39,734 bases of DNA, from NCBI GenBank assembly GCA_947374865.1, contig CANCDR010000023.1, positions 1-39,734 of the forward strand. The letters are read 5' to 3'. Made by a program: the position numbers and the translations under genes. This stretch comes from Oxalobacteraceae bacterium (GTDB taxonomy: Bacteria; Pseudomonadota; Gammaproteobacteria; Burkholderiales; Burkholderiaceae_D). The notes under the pieces were generated by a model that saw only the letters and a program-made list of their open reading frames with translations, was not told the origin of the DNA and searched no databases. This document shows positions 9,766-18,744 of this stretch, piece after piece (position 1 is the first letter of the stretch; each line of letters begins with the position of its first letter).

Positions 9766-9772
9766 TGTCCTA

Positions 9773-10300
9773 TTATTTTGCTGACGGCGTGGACTGTCGC
9801 CAACTGCGTGGCGGTACTTCGCCATGCCGCTCGAATAGCCAGATATCGCCTTGGCGAACGAAGACATAGTGATCGAGATAATGCGCGCGCGGCAGCGCCG
9901 GGTCGGCGTATTCGATGGCGAAACCGAGCCGGTCTGGCCCTATTTTTTTCCAACTATAAATGGCGATCGCCGTGTAGTGACGTTGTTGACCGGCGCGACT
10001 CAATGGCGGTGCGCGTAGTTTTCCGCGCGCCTCCGGCAGTACATGGGTCAGTTGGGTAGTGGATACAGCAGTGGCTACGTCATAGTGCAGATTATTTTGT
10101 TCCACCACAAACGCCGCAATCGAGTTACTGGCTGAATTAATCGAATCGATCAGCAGACTGTCGGCTTCGGTAACGCGAAAAATCTGTTTTGTGTAAAGGT
10201 TGGGCGGGGCCAGAATAAAGCCATTATTTTTTGCCCCCGTCTGGCCATGGGCCAGACTGATGAATACAGAGAGTGCTATTCCGAGAAAAAAAGAACTCAT
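9773..10300 (-). CDS. Small secreted protein of unknown function, downstream of the PLA2-like gene
   Basis: The frame stays open further upstream, but a GGGGAGG ribosome binding site 8-9 bases before the ATG at 10300 decides the start, giving 175 residues. The N-terminus MSSFFLGIALSVFISLAHG is a signal peptide with likely cleavage near residue 19-20, so the protein is exported to the periplasm or beyond. The mature part has no cysteine and is mixed alpha/beta in appearance, ending in a short Arg/Ser-rich tail. I do not recognise the family. It starts 37 bp after the stop of the phospholipase-A2-like gene on the same strand, so the two are probably co-transcribed. A partner, chaperone or immunity role for the phospholipase is an inference from position only. 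Confidence 0.7.
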   Translation of the reverse strand: MSSFFLGIALSVFISLAHGQTGAKNNGFILAPPNLYTKQIFRVTEADSLLIDSINSASNSIAAFVVEQNNLHYDVATAVSTTQLTHVLPEARGKLRAPPLSRAGQQRHYTAIAIYSWKKIGPDRLGFAIEYADPALPRAHYLDHYVFVRQGDIWLFERHGEVPPRSWRQSTPSAK

Positions 10301-10337
10301 CGCGTCACGCCTCCCCATACAAAAAATCGACTGTATC

Positions 10338-10784
10338 TCATGGTAAGCCCCCTGCGTTCGTCGCGCCAGGGTTATAGGCAGAACCACCAAACAAGGTGGC
10401 CGACCACTGATACAACATGCCAACCCCGACGCACACCACATAAGGATAATCCACCGACTGACAGGCTGACTGAATATCATCACCAAGCCGGGCGTCGCAC
10501 ACACCGCGCGGCACCGTCGTGCCGGTGTCGTAACACTGGTCATGCGCAATGCAGGCTGGCAGAAAGTCCATCCTGCCAATTCGATCCGGAATCAAGCCAT
10601 CCAAGCTGGCGGTGCCGCATCCATAGCCCAGCGGATGGCCATCGCTACGCAGACCGGCCGCATTGAGCCCGCTCTCCGAATAGCCCCCAAACGAGAGCGT
10701 CCCTTCTCCCGCTAGATTGGTTGCATCCGGCGAGGCATCCGTGCCCTCTATTGCCACGTTCGTATTGCGGAATGTCGTTTCCAT
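10338..10784 (-). CDS. Phospholipase A2-like cysteine-rich protein
   Basis: A 148-residue protein with a strong ribosome binding site (GGAGG, 6 nt before the ATG). The central part looks like a secretory-type phospholipase A2 core. A GYGCG calcium-loop-like segment (53-57) precedes the active-site motif ACIAHDQCYD (77-86) with the His81-Asp82 pair, and CDARLGDD (96-103) could supply the second catalytic Asp. There are exactly six cysteines (56, 78, 84, 96, 108, 118), consistent with three disulfides and function outside the cytoplasm. The N-terminal 50 residues are Gly/Ser/Asn/Thr-rich with no signal peptide, so an export route is not evident. The assignment rests on motif spacing, not on a search. 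Confidence 0.65.
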   Translation of the reverse strand: METTFRNTNVAIEGTDASPDATNLAGEGTLSFGGYSESGLNAAGLRSDGHPLGYGCGTASLDGLIPDRIGRMDFLPACIAHDQCYDTGTTVPRGVCDARLGDDIQSACQSVDYPYVVCVGVGMLYQWSATLFGGSAYNPGATNAGGLP

Positions 10785-11089
10785 CGACGTCCTCCGATGA
10801 GCTTGCGATCACATGACGTGCGGAATAGCGCGTCTGACACCAGGGCGATTTTTCTGCACTGGTTTAGTTTGACTGTGAACCAAATTCTTACGCGTGTCTG
10901 CTGACAGGAATGACAGGTTTTGTAAAATAAATACACGCCTCACTACGGGCACCGACAGCCGTGCGCCACCGACGATGCAGCCAATCGGCGACACCTCAAT
11001 AAATCTTCACGGGGAGGATGGGGAAACGATACGGACCGCAGTGCGCGGTCCGTTCAGATACCAAGGCAAATGCGCCTTAGTAAAAATGC
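10785..11089. other. 305-bp spacer upstream of the PLA2-like gene
   Basis: No credible gene is visible here; the one plus-strand frame (from 10894) has no family resemblance. The spacer should contain the promoter for the minus-strand PLA2-like operon and the terminator of the MAPEG gene. It includes a direct repeat TGACAGG at 10902-10908 and 10911-10917. I could not pick a promoter with confidence. Confidence 0.4.
11031..11053 (-). terminator. Hairpin downstream of the MAPEG gene
   Basis: A perfect 9-bp GC-rich stem (ACGGACCGC / GCGGTCCGT) with a 5-nt loop lies 36 bp beyond the stop of the minus-strand MAPEG gene. In that direction it is followed by ATCGTTTCC, only a weak T-tract. Confidence 0.5.
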
Positions 11090-11467
11090 TTAATAATTGA
11101 GCAGACCGACCGCAGTACCGATCATCAGACTGATCGTACCCAGCATGGTGACGCCAAAGCCAGCACCGCGTTTGGCCGGGTCTTTGTAGTAAGCCAGTGC
11201 AAACATGATGCGCCCCACACACCAGATAGCGCCGCCCAAAGCCGCCCAGCGATCGTTGAGAAACAGCGCGCACATCCACAGCGCCGGCAGGAACATCACC
11301 ATCTGCTCGACCGTATTGGCCTGTACCCGCACGACACATTGAAACGCTGGCGGTCCGTCCATCGACGGCGCTTGAATGCCGAATTTTCCGCGCGCGCGAC
11401 CCACGTTGAGCGTAATCCAGAAATACACCGCAAGAGCGGCCAGGGTAGTCCAGGCAGTTAATAGCAT
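11090..11467 (-). CDS. MAPEG family membrane protein
   Basis: The start at 11467 (MLLTAWTT) is chosen over a longer frame because GGAG lies six bases upstream and the hydrophobic family N-terminus begins there; the product is 125 residues. Four membrane helices are apparent. The MAPEG hallmark is the polar segment after helix 1, RVQANTVEQMVMFLPALW (about residues 48-65), which resembles the RxQaNxxE pattern that contributes to glutathione binding in eukaryotic members. Bacterial MAPEG proteins are inner-membrane proteins, and most have no proven substrate. It is divergent from the PhyH-type gene across about 160 bp. Confidence 0.85.
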   Translation of the reverse strand: MLLTAWTTLAALAVYFWITLNVGRARGKFGIQAPSMDGPPAFQCVVRVQANTVEQMVMFLPALWMCALFLNDRWAALGGAIWCVGRIMFALAYYKDPAKRGAGFGVTMLGTISLMIGTAVGLLNY

Positions 11468-11631
11468 CTTCGTCTCCAAAATGAAATGCGCCGCACGTCT
11501 GCGCAGCGCTGCAAAATCATACCCGAAAAACGCTGCCAGACTGTCATGATCGTTCAGCAAATTCGCACGGCTGGCAGTCATGCGCTTTTGAGCCGATAAT
11601 AGTGGAATCGCAACGCAGAGCAGACATCCTC

Positions 11632-12423
11632 ATGATTTTAGATTCAGCGCAGTGCGCACAGTTCAAGCAGGACGGGTATCTGATCCTGCGGCAGATGGTC
11701 TCGTCAAAAAGCTGTGCCGACATGCTGGCGCAGTCACAAGCTCAACTGCAAGCTCAACTGCAAGCCACGCCCGATATCGGTCCCGTGGAATATGAAACCG
11801 ACCTCGCCTACCCTGGTGCGCCGGCCTCGTTCGAGGCGGCTGGTGGCCATACCGTGCGCCGCCTTCGCCAGGCTTATGCACGCGCCGACTGCTGGCGCGA
11901 CTGGGCCACGGATCCGGCGCTGGCGAGCGTATTGCAGCAGCTGCTCGATGAACCTGTCATCCTCAGTCTGGCGCACCATAATTGTGTCATGACCAAACAT
12001 CCTAACTATGGCACGGCGACTGGCTGGCATCGCGACATACGTTACTGGTCGTTTGCGCGCAATGATCTGATTTCGGTGTGGCTGGCCTTAGGCGAGGAAC
12101 ACGCGGCCAATGGCGGACTGCGTGTCTTGCCCGGCTCGCAGCGCTGGGCTATCGCGCCTGAACAGCTTGATGCGCTGGACTTTTTACGTCCCGACGTGGC
12201 GCAAAATCAGCCGCTGTTTCAGCAAGGCGTGGCGCTCGACCTGGCGGCCGGTGACGTGGTGCTGTTTCATAGCGGGCTGTTTCACGCAGCCGGCCAGAAC
12301 ACCAGTACACAGGTCAAGCATTCGCTCGTTTTTGCCTATCGCGGCGCGAGTAATCCGCCCCGCGCAGGCAGCAAATCGGCCATGGCGGGCGAAGTGAAAC
12401 TGAATCCGAAACTGAGCTCGTGA
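11632..12423 (+). CDS. Phytanoyl-CoA dioxygenase (PhyH) family oxygenase
   Basis: A 263-residue Fe(II)/2-oxoglutarate oxygenase of the PhyH type, counted from the ATG at 11632. A GTG at 11602 is an alternative start, but homologues usually begin just before the F..DGYLIL block (residues 11-19). The facial triad is visible: His133 and Asp135 in GWHRDIRYW and the distal His218 in LFHAAGQN. Arg237 in HSLVFAYRG is a likely 2-oxoglutarate ligand. Family members hydroxylate varied small molecules, and the substrate cannot be inferred from the neighbours. Residues 37-45 are a QAQL repeat coded by a 12-bp tandem duplication. The stop codon abuts that of the convergent aminopeptidase gene with no spacer. 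Confidence 0.85.
   Translation: MILDSAQCAQFKQDGYLILRQMVSSKSCADMLAQSQAQLQAQLQATPDIGPVEYETDLAYPGAPASFEAAGGHTVRRLRQAYARADCWRDWATDPALASVLQQLLDEPVILSLAHHNCVMTKHPNYGTATGWHRDIRYWSFARNDLISVWLALGEEHAANGGLRVLPGSQRWAIAPEQLDALDFLRPDVAQNQPLFQQGVALDLAAGDVVLFHSGLFHAAGQNTSTQVKHSLVFAYRGASNPPRAGSKSAMAGEVKLNPKLSS
11737..11765 (+). repeat. 12-bp tandem duplication in the PhyH-type gene
   Basis: Two perfect copies of CAAGCTCAACTG (11737-11748, 11749-11760) plus a 5-bp partial third copy encode the repeated residues QAQL. It is in frame and lies in a predicted N-terminal helix. Confidence 0.85.
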
Positions 12424-14238
12424 TCAGATCGGCGTTGTACGCAAATGCAGCCAGGCCAAGGCATCGCCACTGACATGTGGTGTCAGCCGTGCGCGCACCG
12501 TTGCATGGTAATCATTGAGCCAGGTAATTTCATCCGCACGTAACAGATCACGGTCGATACAGCGCGTATCGATCGGACACAATGTCAGCGTTTCAAAGCG
12601 CAGGAACTCACCAAACTCGGTCATTTCGGGCGCCGTATTCATGACCAGATTTTCGATCCGCACGCCCCATTTTCCGGGCCGGTAAATACCCGGCTCGATC
12701 GAGGTGATCATGCCCGGCTCCATCGCCGTGTGCGCTTCCGGCATCGCGGTAGCTGAAATCACTTGCGGGCCTTCGTGCACATTCAAAAAGTAACCTACGC
12801 CGTGGCCTGTGCCGTGACCATAGTCGACCCCAGCCTGCCAAATCGGTGCGCGAGCAATCGCATCGAGCATCGGTGATTTGGTCCCGCGCGGAAAACGCGT
12901 GGCCGACAAGCCCATCGTGCCCTTCAAGACCAGCGTGAAGTCGCGCTTATGTTCTGCGTGCAGCTCACCAATAGGCACCACACGGGTGATGTCGGTCGTA
13001 CCGCCGAGGTATTGGCCGCCTGAATCGATGAGCAGCAAACCATTGCCGCTGATAGTGGCATGCGCCGCAGCAGTGGCGTGGTAGTGCGGAATGGCGCCGT
13101 TGGCGTTATAGCCGGCGATGGTGCCAAAGCTGGGTGAAATAAAACCGGGACGCCGCGCCCGTGCAGCGCAAATGTGTGTATCGATATCGAGCTCGGTGAT
13201 GACGTCAGCGCGTGCCAGCGCAGCTTCGAGCCAGGTAAAAAATTCACACAGCGCCGCGCCATCCTGTTCCATGGCTTGGCGCACAAAAACCGCCTCAGCC
13301 TCGAGCTTGCGCGACTTGGTAAAGGTGGTCGGATTAAAGGCTTCGATGATCCGCACACCCGGTGCTATGGCTTGATGCAGGCCGTAGGTCATGCGGCGCG
13401 GATCGAGCAGCAGGGTCGACTCAGCCGGCAGTGCCGCCATGGCACTGGCCGCCTGCGCATAGGGCGCCAGATCAACCCCGTCAGCGGCTAAGGTCGCGCG
13501 CAGCGCCGGCGATACTTTGCCCTCCGGGACAAACAGCGTTGCGCGCTGCATGCCGATGAGTGCATGGGCCAAAAATACCGGATTGTAGTTAACATCTGCG
13601 CCACGTAAATTAAACAGGTACGCCAGATCGTCGAGCGTCGAAATGCAGTGCCAGTGCGCGCCCTGCGCTTGCATCGCGGCGCGTAAGGCCGCCAGTTTTT
13701 CTGCTCGGGGTGTGACCGCATACGGCGCCTGGTGTTCGTAGATGGGCGCCTCTGGCAAAGCCGGACGCTCGGGCCAGATATCGTTCAGCAGATCGACATC
13801 GGTACGCAAAACCGCCTTCGCGCACTCGACCGACTGCGCCAACAGACGGGCGGTCGACAAACCCAGCACCGCACCATCCACGCCCAACGTTTGCCCGGGC
13901 TTTAAGTTCGCCGCTAGCCAGTCCAGATGCAACAGACTCGCACCGGTAGGAATCTTCATCAAGACAATCCCGCTGCCAGCCAGCTCGGCTTCGGCCTGCA
14001 CCCAATAGCGCGAGTCGGTCCATACGCCGGCAAAATCGGCCGTGACGATCAGCGTGCCGACCGAGCCGGTAAAACCCGACAGATACTCCCGCCCCTTCCA
14101 GCGCGGCGGCAGGTATTCCGACAGATGCGGGTCCGACGATGGCACCAGCAGCGCATCGAGCCGCGCATTGACAAGGGCCGTACGCAGCTGGGCAATGCGG
14201 CTGCGGATGACGGCTTTGGAGGCGAGAAGAGTATCCAT
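12424..14238 (-). CDS. Xaa-Pro aminopeptidase (aminopeptidase P, M24B)
   Basis: A 604-residue, three-domain aminopeptidase P resembling the long (XPNPEP1-like) form rather than the roughly 440-residue E. coli PepP. Two creatinase-like N-terminal domains (about 1-310; LLVPSSDPHLSEY and GFTGSVGTLIVT are typical) precede the pita-bread catalytic domain. Metal ligands are visible: Asp405 in LIDSGGQY, Asp416 in GTTDITRV, His479 in GHGTGHGVGY, and two Glu residues in SIEPGIY and RIENLV. It is expected to bind two Mn2+ and remove N-terminal residues before proline in the cytosol. There is no signal peptide. It is convergent with the PhyH-type gene. Confidence 0.93.
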   Translation of the reverse strand: MDTLLASKAVIRSRIAQLRTALVNARLDALLVPSSDPHLSEYLPPRWKGREYLSGFTGSVGTLIVTADFAGVWTDSRYWVQAEAELAGSGIVLMKIPTGASLLHLDWLAANLKPGQTLGVDGAVLGLSTARLLAQSVECAKAVLRTDVDLLNDIWPERPALPEAPIYEHQAPYAVTPRAEKLAALRAAMQAQGAHWHCISTLDDLAYLFNLRGADVNYNPVFLAHALIGMQRATLFVPEGKVSPALRATLAADGVDLAPYAQAASAMAALPAESTLLLDPRRMTYGLHQAIAPGVRIIEAFNPTTFTKSRKLEAEAVFVRQAMEQDGAALCEFFTWLEAALARADVITELDIDTHICAARARRPGFISPSFGTIAGYNANGAIPHYHATAAAHATISGNGLLLIDSGGQYLGGTTDITRVVPIGELHAEHKRDFTLVLKGTMGLSATRFPRGTKSPMLDAIARAPIWQAGVDYGHGTGHGVGYFLNVHEGPQVISATAMPEAHTAMEPGMITSIEPGIYRPGKWGVRIENLVMNTAPEMTEFGEFLRFETLTLCPIDTRCIDRDLLRADEITWLNDYHATVRARLTPHVSGDALAWLHLRTTPI

Positions 14239-14309
14239 GCGACGCTTTCAGGGCGGATGTTAATCGAATGAATAATCATACAGTAGCTCAGGGGATGGAG
14301 GGTTTTTCC

Positions 14310-15173
14310 CTAATAACTGACCGTGATGGTATGCGAACGGGAGGCATTACAAACGCCACCGGTACAGCGGCCAGCCTGCCCGGGCGCAATGGTTCCCGTG
14401 ATCGTAAAGGGATTACTGGTGCCCGACCCCGTCTGTTGACCGGTGGGACTAATCGCCAGACTGTACTGCAATTCCATCAGCGAGCCCACCGTCGTATCTA
14501 GTGCCACGTTGTAAGGCAGATTTTGATTACACATCACCCCAAAGCCGACGCTGCCTTTGATGCTGGATTGAGAAAAGGAGGTGTAATTGAGCGTGAGCGT
14601 TGATGGCGGCGTCGTGATCGAACATTCGGCCGGCACCAGCGCGCTGGGCTGCAATTTTCCCTGCGACTGTGCGGGCCCCAAGCTTGAAAGACGTAAGTTG
14701 ATATCGATCGGCGCACTCTGATACTTATACGGTAGCGCCGATGCCGGCTGGCCAAGATTGGTGCGCGGGATACGCAAATAATAGTAATGGGTGACACTGC
14801 TCGATAGCGAATCGCCAAGGAAGCTGATCTGTCCGCTCAGCTCAGCGCCACTATTAGCATTACCCCATGGCTGCGAATACCCCGCATCGGTATAAATCAT
14901 GTAATTCAAACTATAGCCCGCTAGCGTCATGCTTGGATTGCTCGTATCGATACCAATCCAATAGGTCTGCGTCGTCGGATCCGACGCACTGCGGTCGCAG
15001 CGTAGTGTCATCGTGCCGACGTTATTGCTATCGATATTCGCCCCCGGGCGATAAACGGCCTGCACATCCGTGAAGGCCGGCAAACTACAGCTAATTATCG
15101 CCCGCGCGTCACGCATGAATAGCCACGATAGGCAAGCCAGTGCTCTCAATAGGTGCTTCCAATGCCGACGCAT
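14310..15173 (-). CDS. csuE: Csu-type fimbrial tip subunit (two spore coat U domains)
   Basis: The frame can be opened up to 15218, overlapping the usher stop. The ATG at 15173 has GGAGG just upstream and gives a proper signal peptide (MRRHWKHLLRALACLSWLF, cleavage after ARA near residue 26), so it is preferred; the product is 287 residues. Two tandem spore-coat-protein-U (SCPU) domains follow, about 27-155 and 160-287. Each starts near a cysteine (ISCSLP; AECSIT) and the second ends in the family C-terminus HTITVSY. This two-domain architecture and last position in the operon match CsuE, the adhesive tip of archaic chaperone-usher pili. The surface it binds is unknown. Confidence 0.85.
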   Translation of the reverse strand: MRRHWKHLLRALACLSWLFMRDARAIISCSLPAFTDVQAVYRPGANIDSNNVGTMTLRCDRSASDPTTQTYWIGIDTSNPSMTLAGYSLNYMIYTDAGYSQPWGNANSGAELSGQISFLGDSLSSSVTHYYYLRIPRTNLGQPASALPYKYQSAPIDINLRLSSLGPAQSQGKLQPSALVPAECSITTPPSTLTLNYTSFSQSSIKGSVGFGVMCNQNLPYNVALDTTVGSLMELQYSLAISPTGQQTGSGTSNPFTITGTIAPGQAGRCTGGVCNASRSHTITVSY

Positions 15174-15214
15174 ACACCCTCCATTTTTCTGATCACCGCA
15201 GATATCACTGCGCA

Positions 15215-17935
15215 TCACGGCTTATCCCTCACACAGGTCAAGGGGCCTACCCGCGCAATGCTATCGAGCTTATCCGGTGGCAGATGGACCTCTATCCGAC
15301 AGCCCATCATCTTGTTTCCAGCGGCGCTAATGAGTTGCAGCACATTGTGGTCTTGCAAGCCGGTGACGAAGGCTTCGCCGCGCCGCGCCACAAAAAAGAA
15401 TTTGCTATCACCTTGGATCTGCAATTGCGCACCGGCCGGTGCGACTTCGCCATTTTCCAGCACGATCTTGATTAAAGCACCGCGTCCAGAACGCACCGGA
15501 AAATGCACTTTCACCGCCCGCCGTCTGGCCGGCACGACTACCTGCTCGATGTTGTCGATTTCGGCATTGATCGGCAGCTCAGAAGGGTCTAGCCGAATCA
15601 CATTCCCGTAATACGCCTGTAGCCCCGTGAGCATGGCATTGCCCTTGCTGTTGGTGCGCGTGAGCGTGCTGCCCGAAAAACCGACCCCCACATCGCCATA
15701 GCCCGCCACGTCAATAATGGCAATGCTGCCATCTATTTGCCGGCCAAGAGTGAGCTGCCCGTCAGCCACCACCAAGGCGCCCTGCGCCCCCAAACGCAAG
15801 GCATTTTGCGAGGATGAGAGACTGACATTACTACTCACCGAACCCAGCGCACCCTGGTAATGCCATCCACCCTCAGCATAACTAGTCTGTCCGGCACGGC
15901 CGGCTTGCATCGACCAGTCAGCACCAATCTGACCGGTCGATCCGGAGTTAGCGGCCACCTTAGCGTCCATCTGCCCAGAACGCTTATTCACACTACTGGT
16001 GAGACTGCCCCTAGACTCCATCGGCATCCAGAGCTGCACCCCGAAGGCATTGCCGGACTGCGCCCCGCTCACGCGCGTGGCATTCAGCGCCAGCGTACCG
16101 CGACCAAATAAGGGTAACGAATAGCTCGCGCTCAATGCGGTCGAGCTGGCCGCGGTATAACTGGCACTTCTGGCTAAGGAGACACCAATGGCACCAAAAT
16201 TATCGCTGCGAAATGCGTAACTGGTCGACAGATCGGCCCGCTGGGGTAAGCTGTCGGGCGCCATACCCAGTGTGCGGTAAGTACGAGTGGCCATCTGAGC
16301 ACGTAAAAAAAAGTCATGCGCGCCTAGGCGACGTTGCACCCCAAGCGCCATCAATAATCCGGGTGGGCTTGGCTCACTGCGCCCTGCGGCCAGCGTCAAC
16401 AGACCCAGCACATCCATGGGCAGACCAAGGCTGGCGCTGGCGCCAACATCTTGCACCGAGCGGCTCAATTGTCCCTGCACCTCTGCAGTAACGGTCTTGC
16501 TCAGGCCATGGCGCCAGACCCCTGAGGCAAACAGATCGCCATAGTTTAGGCTCCCGGTGCTAGTACTCCGGCGCAGTTTTCCTGCTTCGGCGCTCCAGTC
16601 GCTCAAGCCTTCTTCCAACAATACTGGGTCGGTAAATAAACGCTGCACGATGACAGTTTCGCGGCCCAATACATCGCGCAAGACGATGCGTGCTTCGCCC
16701 GCGCGCAGAAGTTCAGGCGAATTTTCAATCGAAAAAGGGCCGGCTGGCACATTGCTAGTCTGGCGTAACACATCGTTAATATAAAGTGACATGGTGCTCG
16801 CCGCGCTCGATGCGCCGGTAATCATCGGCATCGGCTGGCGCACAAATCCGGGCGTGAGCGCAAAATTTTTCGCTAGCTGGACGCCACCAAAAGATACCGA
16901 AGCGCCGCTTTGGCTGCTGCGGCTTTGCGAATCCCCCAAGCGTAGCGTCAGATTGTCGAGCGGATAATCACGCGTATAAGAGGTCTCCAGTCGCCGTAAG
17001 TAAGTGCCAGCGATCTCGCTCTTTGCGTAGCGAACGACCTGAGTCGAGGACAAAATCCCCAGATCGCTGCTCAAGCCTAATTCGGTTAGGGCGCCGAAGT
17101 CGGCGCTGCTCGGTGATCCTCGGCTGCGAATACTGGTGGTACTCAAGTCATAGTTTAAAAACAGCGCCGGAATCGCCGCGCTAACAGGTAAGCGCGTGGC
17201 CGCAGCACCGACGAGCTGGGTGGCGGGAAAGGCGCTGGCAGCAAAGTTCAAATCGACTGTCTGCGTTGCTGCATCACGCTGCACTTGAAAGCCCGCCACA
17301 CTGGCCAAGGCGTACCAAGTTTGGCGGCGAAATAAAATGCCCTGCGCTGTGGGCGCTAGTGTTAAACGCCAAGCGGCAAAGGCGTCTGCGCTGGCATACA
17401 GAGCATCTTGTCGATCCAGTAGTAGCCAATAGCCGTTTGGACTGCCATTGATACGGACATTAAAGGGTAGCAAACGATCTTCGACAAATGCCGGAAGCGC
17501 TGCCTGCAGCTCGCTGTTTTCCAGCTCAAAAGCCAAGATTAATTTTTTGTCATCGATGGTGCTGCGGTAATTCATCGGCTCCGCCAAGGTAAAAACCACC
17601 TGCGCACGATTGCCTGCCATCACGACCCGTGCCGAACGCATTGCACCCATATCAATTGACTGGGTGGCCGTGCCGCTGAAGTTTCGCATCACACCAAAGT
17701 CGAGTACCACGCGTGGTGGCTCACGCAGCGCGAGCGCGTTCGGCATGGTCGTCAAGGTCTCTTGGAAGTGGATACTCACGATAACCTGCGACTTATCCTG
17801 AGTGGCCATAATCGACAGGATGGTATTTTCCTCGGACCGTGCGGTGCTGCAGATCAGACACAGACTTAAAAAGACCAAGCGCCAAGGATCCGCGCGTATT
17901 CGCCACCAATGCGTCAGGTGCGCACGGCATGTCAT
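15215..17935 (-). CDS. csuD: Csu-type outer membrane usher
   Basis: A 906-residue fimbrial usher, the outer-membrane pore that recruits chaperone-subunit complexes and assembles the pilus. A signal peptide is present (WRLVFLSLCLICSTARS). The N-terminal region is followed by a long beta-barrel with many short repeated Ser/Gly/Leu strands. The block MSLYINDVLRQTSNVPAGPF, followed by FSIENSPELLRAGEARIVLRD in two steps, corresponds to the usher segment before the plug region. The C-terminal domain ends with GCRIEVHLPPD. It starts with a 4-bp ATGA overlap with the chaperone gene, so translation is probably coupled. Length and neighbours point to the archaic (sigma/Csu) clade rather than the FimD clade. 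Confidence 0.92.
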   Translation of the reverse strand: MTCRAHLTHWWRIRADPWRLVFLSLCLICSTARSEENTILSIMATQDKSQVIVSIHFQETLTTMPNALALREPPRVVLDFGVMRNFSGTATQSIDMGAMRSARVVMAGNRAQVVFTLAEPMNYRSTIDDKKLILAFELENSELQAALPAFVEDRLLPFNVRINGSPNGYWLLLDRQDALYASADAFAAWRLTLAPTAQGILFRRQTWYALASVAGFQVQRDAATQTVDLNFAASAFPATQLVGAAATRLPVSAAIPALFLNYDLSTTSIRSRGSPSSADFGALTELGLSSDLGILSSTQVVRYAKSEIAGTYLRRLETSYTRDYPLDNLTLRLGDSQSRSSQSGASVSFGGVQLAKNFALTPGFVRQPMPMITGASSAASTMSLYINDVLRQTSNVPAGPFSIENSPELLRAGEARIVLRDVLGRETVIVQRLFTDPVLLEEGLSDWSAEAGKLRRSTSTGSLNYGDLFASGVWRHGLSKTVTAEVQGQLSRSVQDVGASASLGLPMDVLGLLTLAAGRSEPSPPGLLMALGVQRRLGAHDFFLRAQMATRTYRTLGMAPDSLPQRADLSTSYAFRSDNFGAIGVSLARSASYTAASSTALSASYSLPLFGRGTLALNATRVSGAQSGNAFGVQLWMPMESRGSLTSSVNKRSGQMDAKVAANSGSTGQIGADWSMQAGRAGQTSYAEGGWHYQGALGSVSSNVSLSSSQNALRLGAQGALVVADGQLTLGRQIDGSIAIIDVAGYGDVGVGFSGSTLTRTNSKGNAMLTGLQAYYGNVIRLDPSELPINAEIDNIEQVVVPARRRAVKVHFPVRSGRGALIKIVLENGEVAPAGAQLQIQGDSKFFFVARRGEAFVTGLQDHNVLQLISAAGNKMMGCRIEVHLPPDKLDSIARVGPLTCVRDKP

Positions 17936-18675
17936 GGAATGGTCAGCAACATATCCTCGCTTTTGCCGGCGTCATACACGATACGTAAGGTCGCGGCGCC
18001 GGCAGGGATGGCTTTTTCGCTCTTGAGCAAATAGGGCTTCTTCGCTCCTGGCAAGAGATAACTAGAGGTCTTTAAGTTCGACTGGGTCTCGTCATTGACT
18101 AACAGTGACATTTCACGGATCTGCGCATAGGCGGTTCCGCTATTGTCGCACTGCGCTGTGACCAGCATTTCTTCATTACGCTGTAGTGAACAGTTAAGGC
18201 TGCGCTCGGAAAGAGGGGGAGTAACAAAAATGGGAATCGACATTGCCAAACCTATTGGAATTTCGAAATTCGCGGATGACGTCGCGCTTTCTTGCGGCAC
18301 AGTATTAACGATGAGCCTGTAGGTCAACTGACGAGTGAGGTCGATCGGCATAAGCAAAGCCATGCGTACGGTCTGACTCGTATTCGGCGCCAACTTGAAA
18401 ATCGGTGGCGCGAGGATCAGATCATCGCTCAAGTTCAGAACATCTTTTCCCTCACCGCTCTGGCTCCAAGTATAAATATCAGCCTGTAAGATGATTTCTG
18501 AATCGCCCTCGTTAGACAAGGTTACTGCGATGACGCGATTTTTGGGTCCCATGAAAATGCGTACCGGTGACACGCCAAAACTCGCTGCCAAGACAGGCGC
18601 GACATCACCAAAAATAAAAAAAAATACACAAAGTAGTAATCGAACTTGACAGAAGCGCTTAGATGTAAGGGCCAT
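17932..18675 (-). CDS. csuC: Csu-type periplasmic pilus chaperone
   Basis: A 247-residue PapD-like chaperone. A TTG start at 18762 would overlap the subunit stop, but the ATG at 18675 begins a clean signal peptide (MALTSKRFCQVRLLLCVFFF, cleavage after VLA near residue 30) and is preferred, though its ribosome binding site is weak. The mature protein opens with FGVSPVRIFM and RVIAVTLSNEGDSE, the first immunoglobulin-like domain. PPIFKLAPNTSQTVRM gives the strand that donates to subunits by donor-strand complementation, and LTYRLIVNTVP is the equivalent of the PapD YR.NL motif. It delivers subunits to the usher in the periplasm. A small inverted repeat lies in the 83-nt spacer upstream. Confidence 0.9.
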   Translation of the reverse strand: MALTSKRFCQVRLLLCVFFFIFGDVAPVLAASFGVSPVRIFMGPKNRVIAVTLSNEGDSEIILQADIYTWSQSGEGKDVLNLSDDLILAPPIFKLAPNTSQTVRMALLMPIDLTRQLTYRLIVNTVPQESATSSANFEIPIGLAMSIPIFVTPPLSERSLNCSLQRNEEMLVTAQCDNSGTAYAQIREMSLLVNDETQSNLKTSSYLLPGAKKPYLLKSEKAIPAGAATLRIVYDAGKSEDMLLTIP

Positions 18676-18707
18676 GATCACCGTGTGCAAATATTGCGGA
18701 AGGAAAG

Positions 18708-18744
18708 CATGCCTCAACACCAGATACATCAACATCAAGGCATG
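18708..18744 (-). promoter_or_regulatory. Small stem-loop between pilus subunit and chaperone genes
   Basis: CATGCCT (18708-18714) and AGGCATG (18738-18744) can form a 7-bp stem with a 23-nt loop in the csu transcript. Such a structure could protect or terminate the subunit message and help set a high subunit-to-usher ratio. This role is an inference. Confidence 0.3.

Noticed and set aside
10301..10579. N-terminal extension of the small secreted protein gene
   Set aside because: The extension overlaps the PLA2-like gene in another frame, has no domain resemblance, and a strong GGAGG site with a signal peptide marks the start at 10300.
10894..11100. 68-codon plus-strand frame upstream of the PLA2-like operon
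   Set aside because: No ribosome binding site or family resemblance; it runs through the terminator hairpin of the MAPEG gene.
12418..12429. Possible regulatory palindrome TGATCA at the junction of the PhyH-type and aminopeptidase genes
   Set aside because: It is simply two convergent TGA stop codons back to back; six bases are too few to suggest a site.
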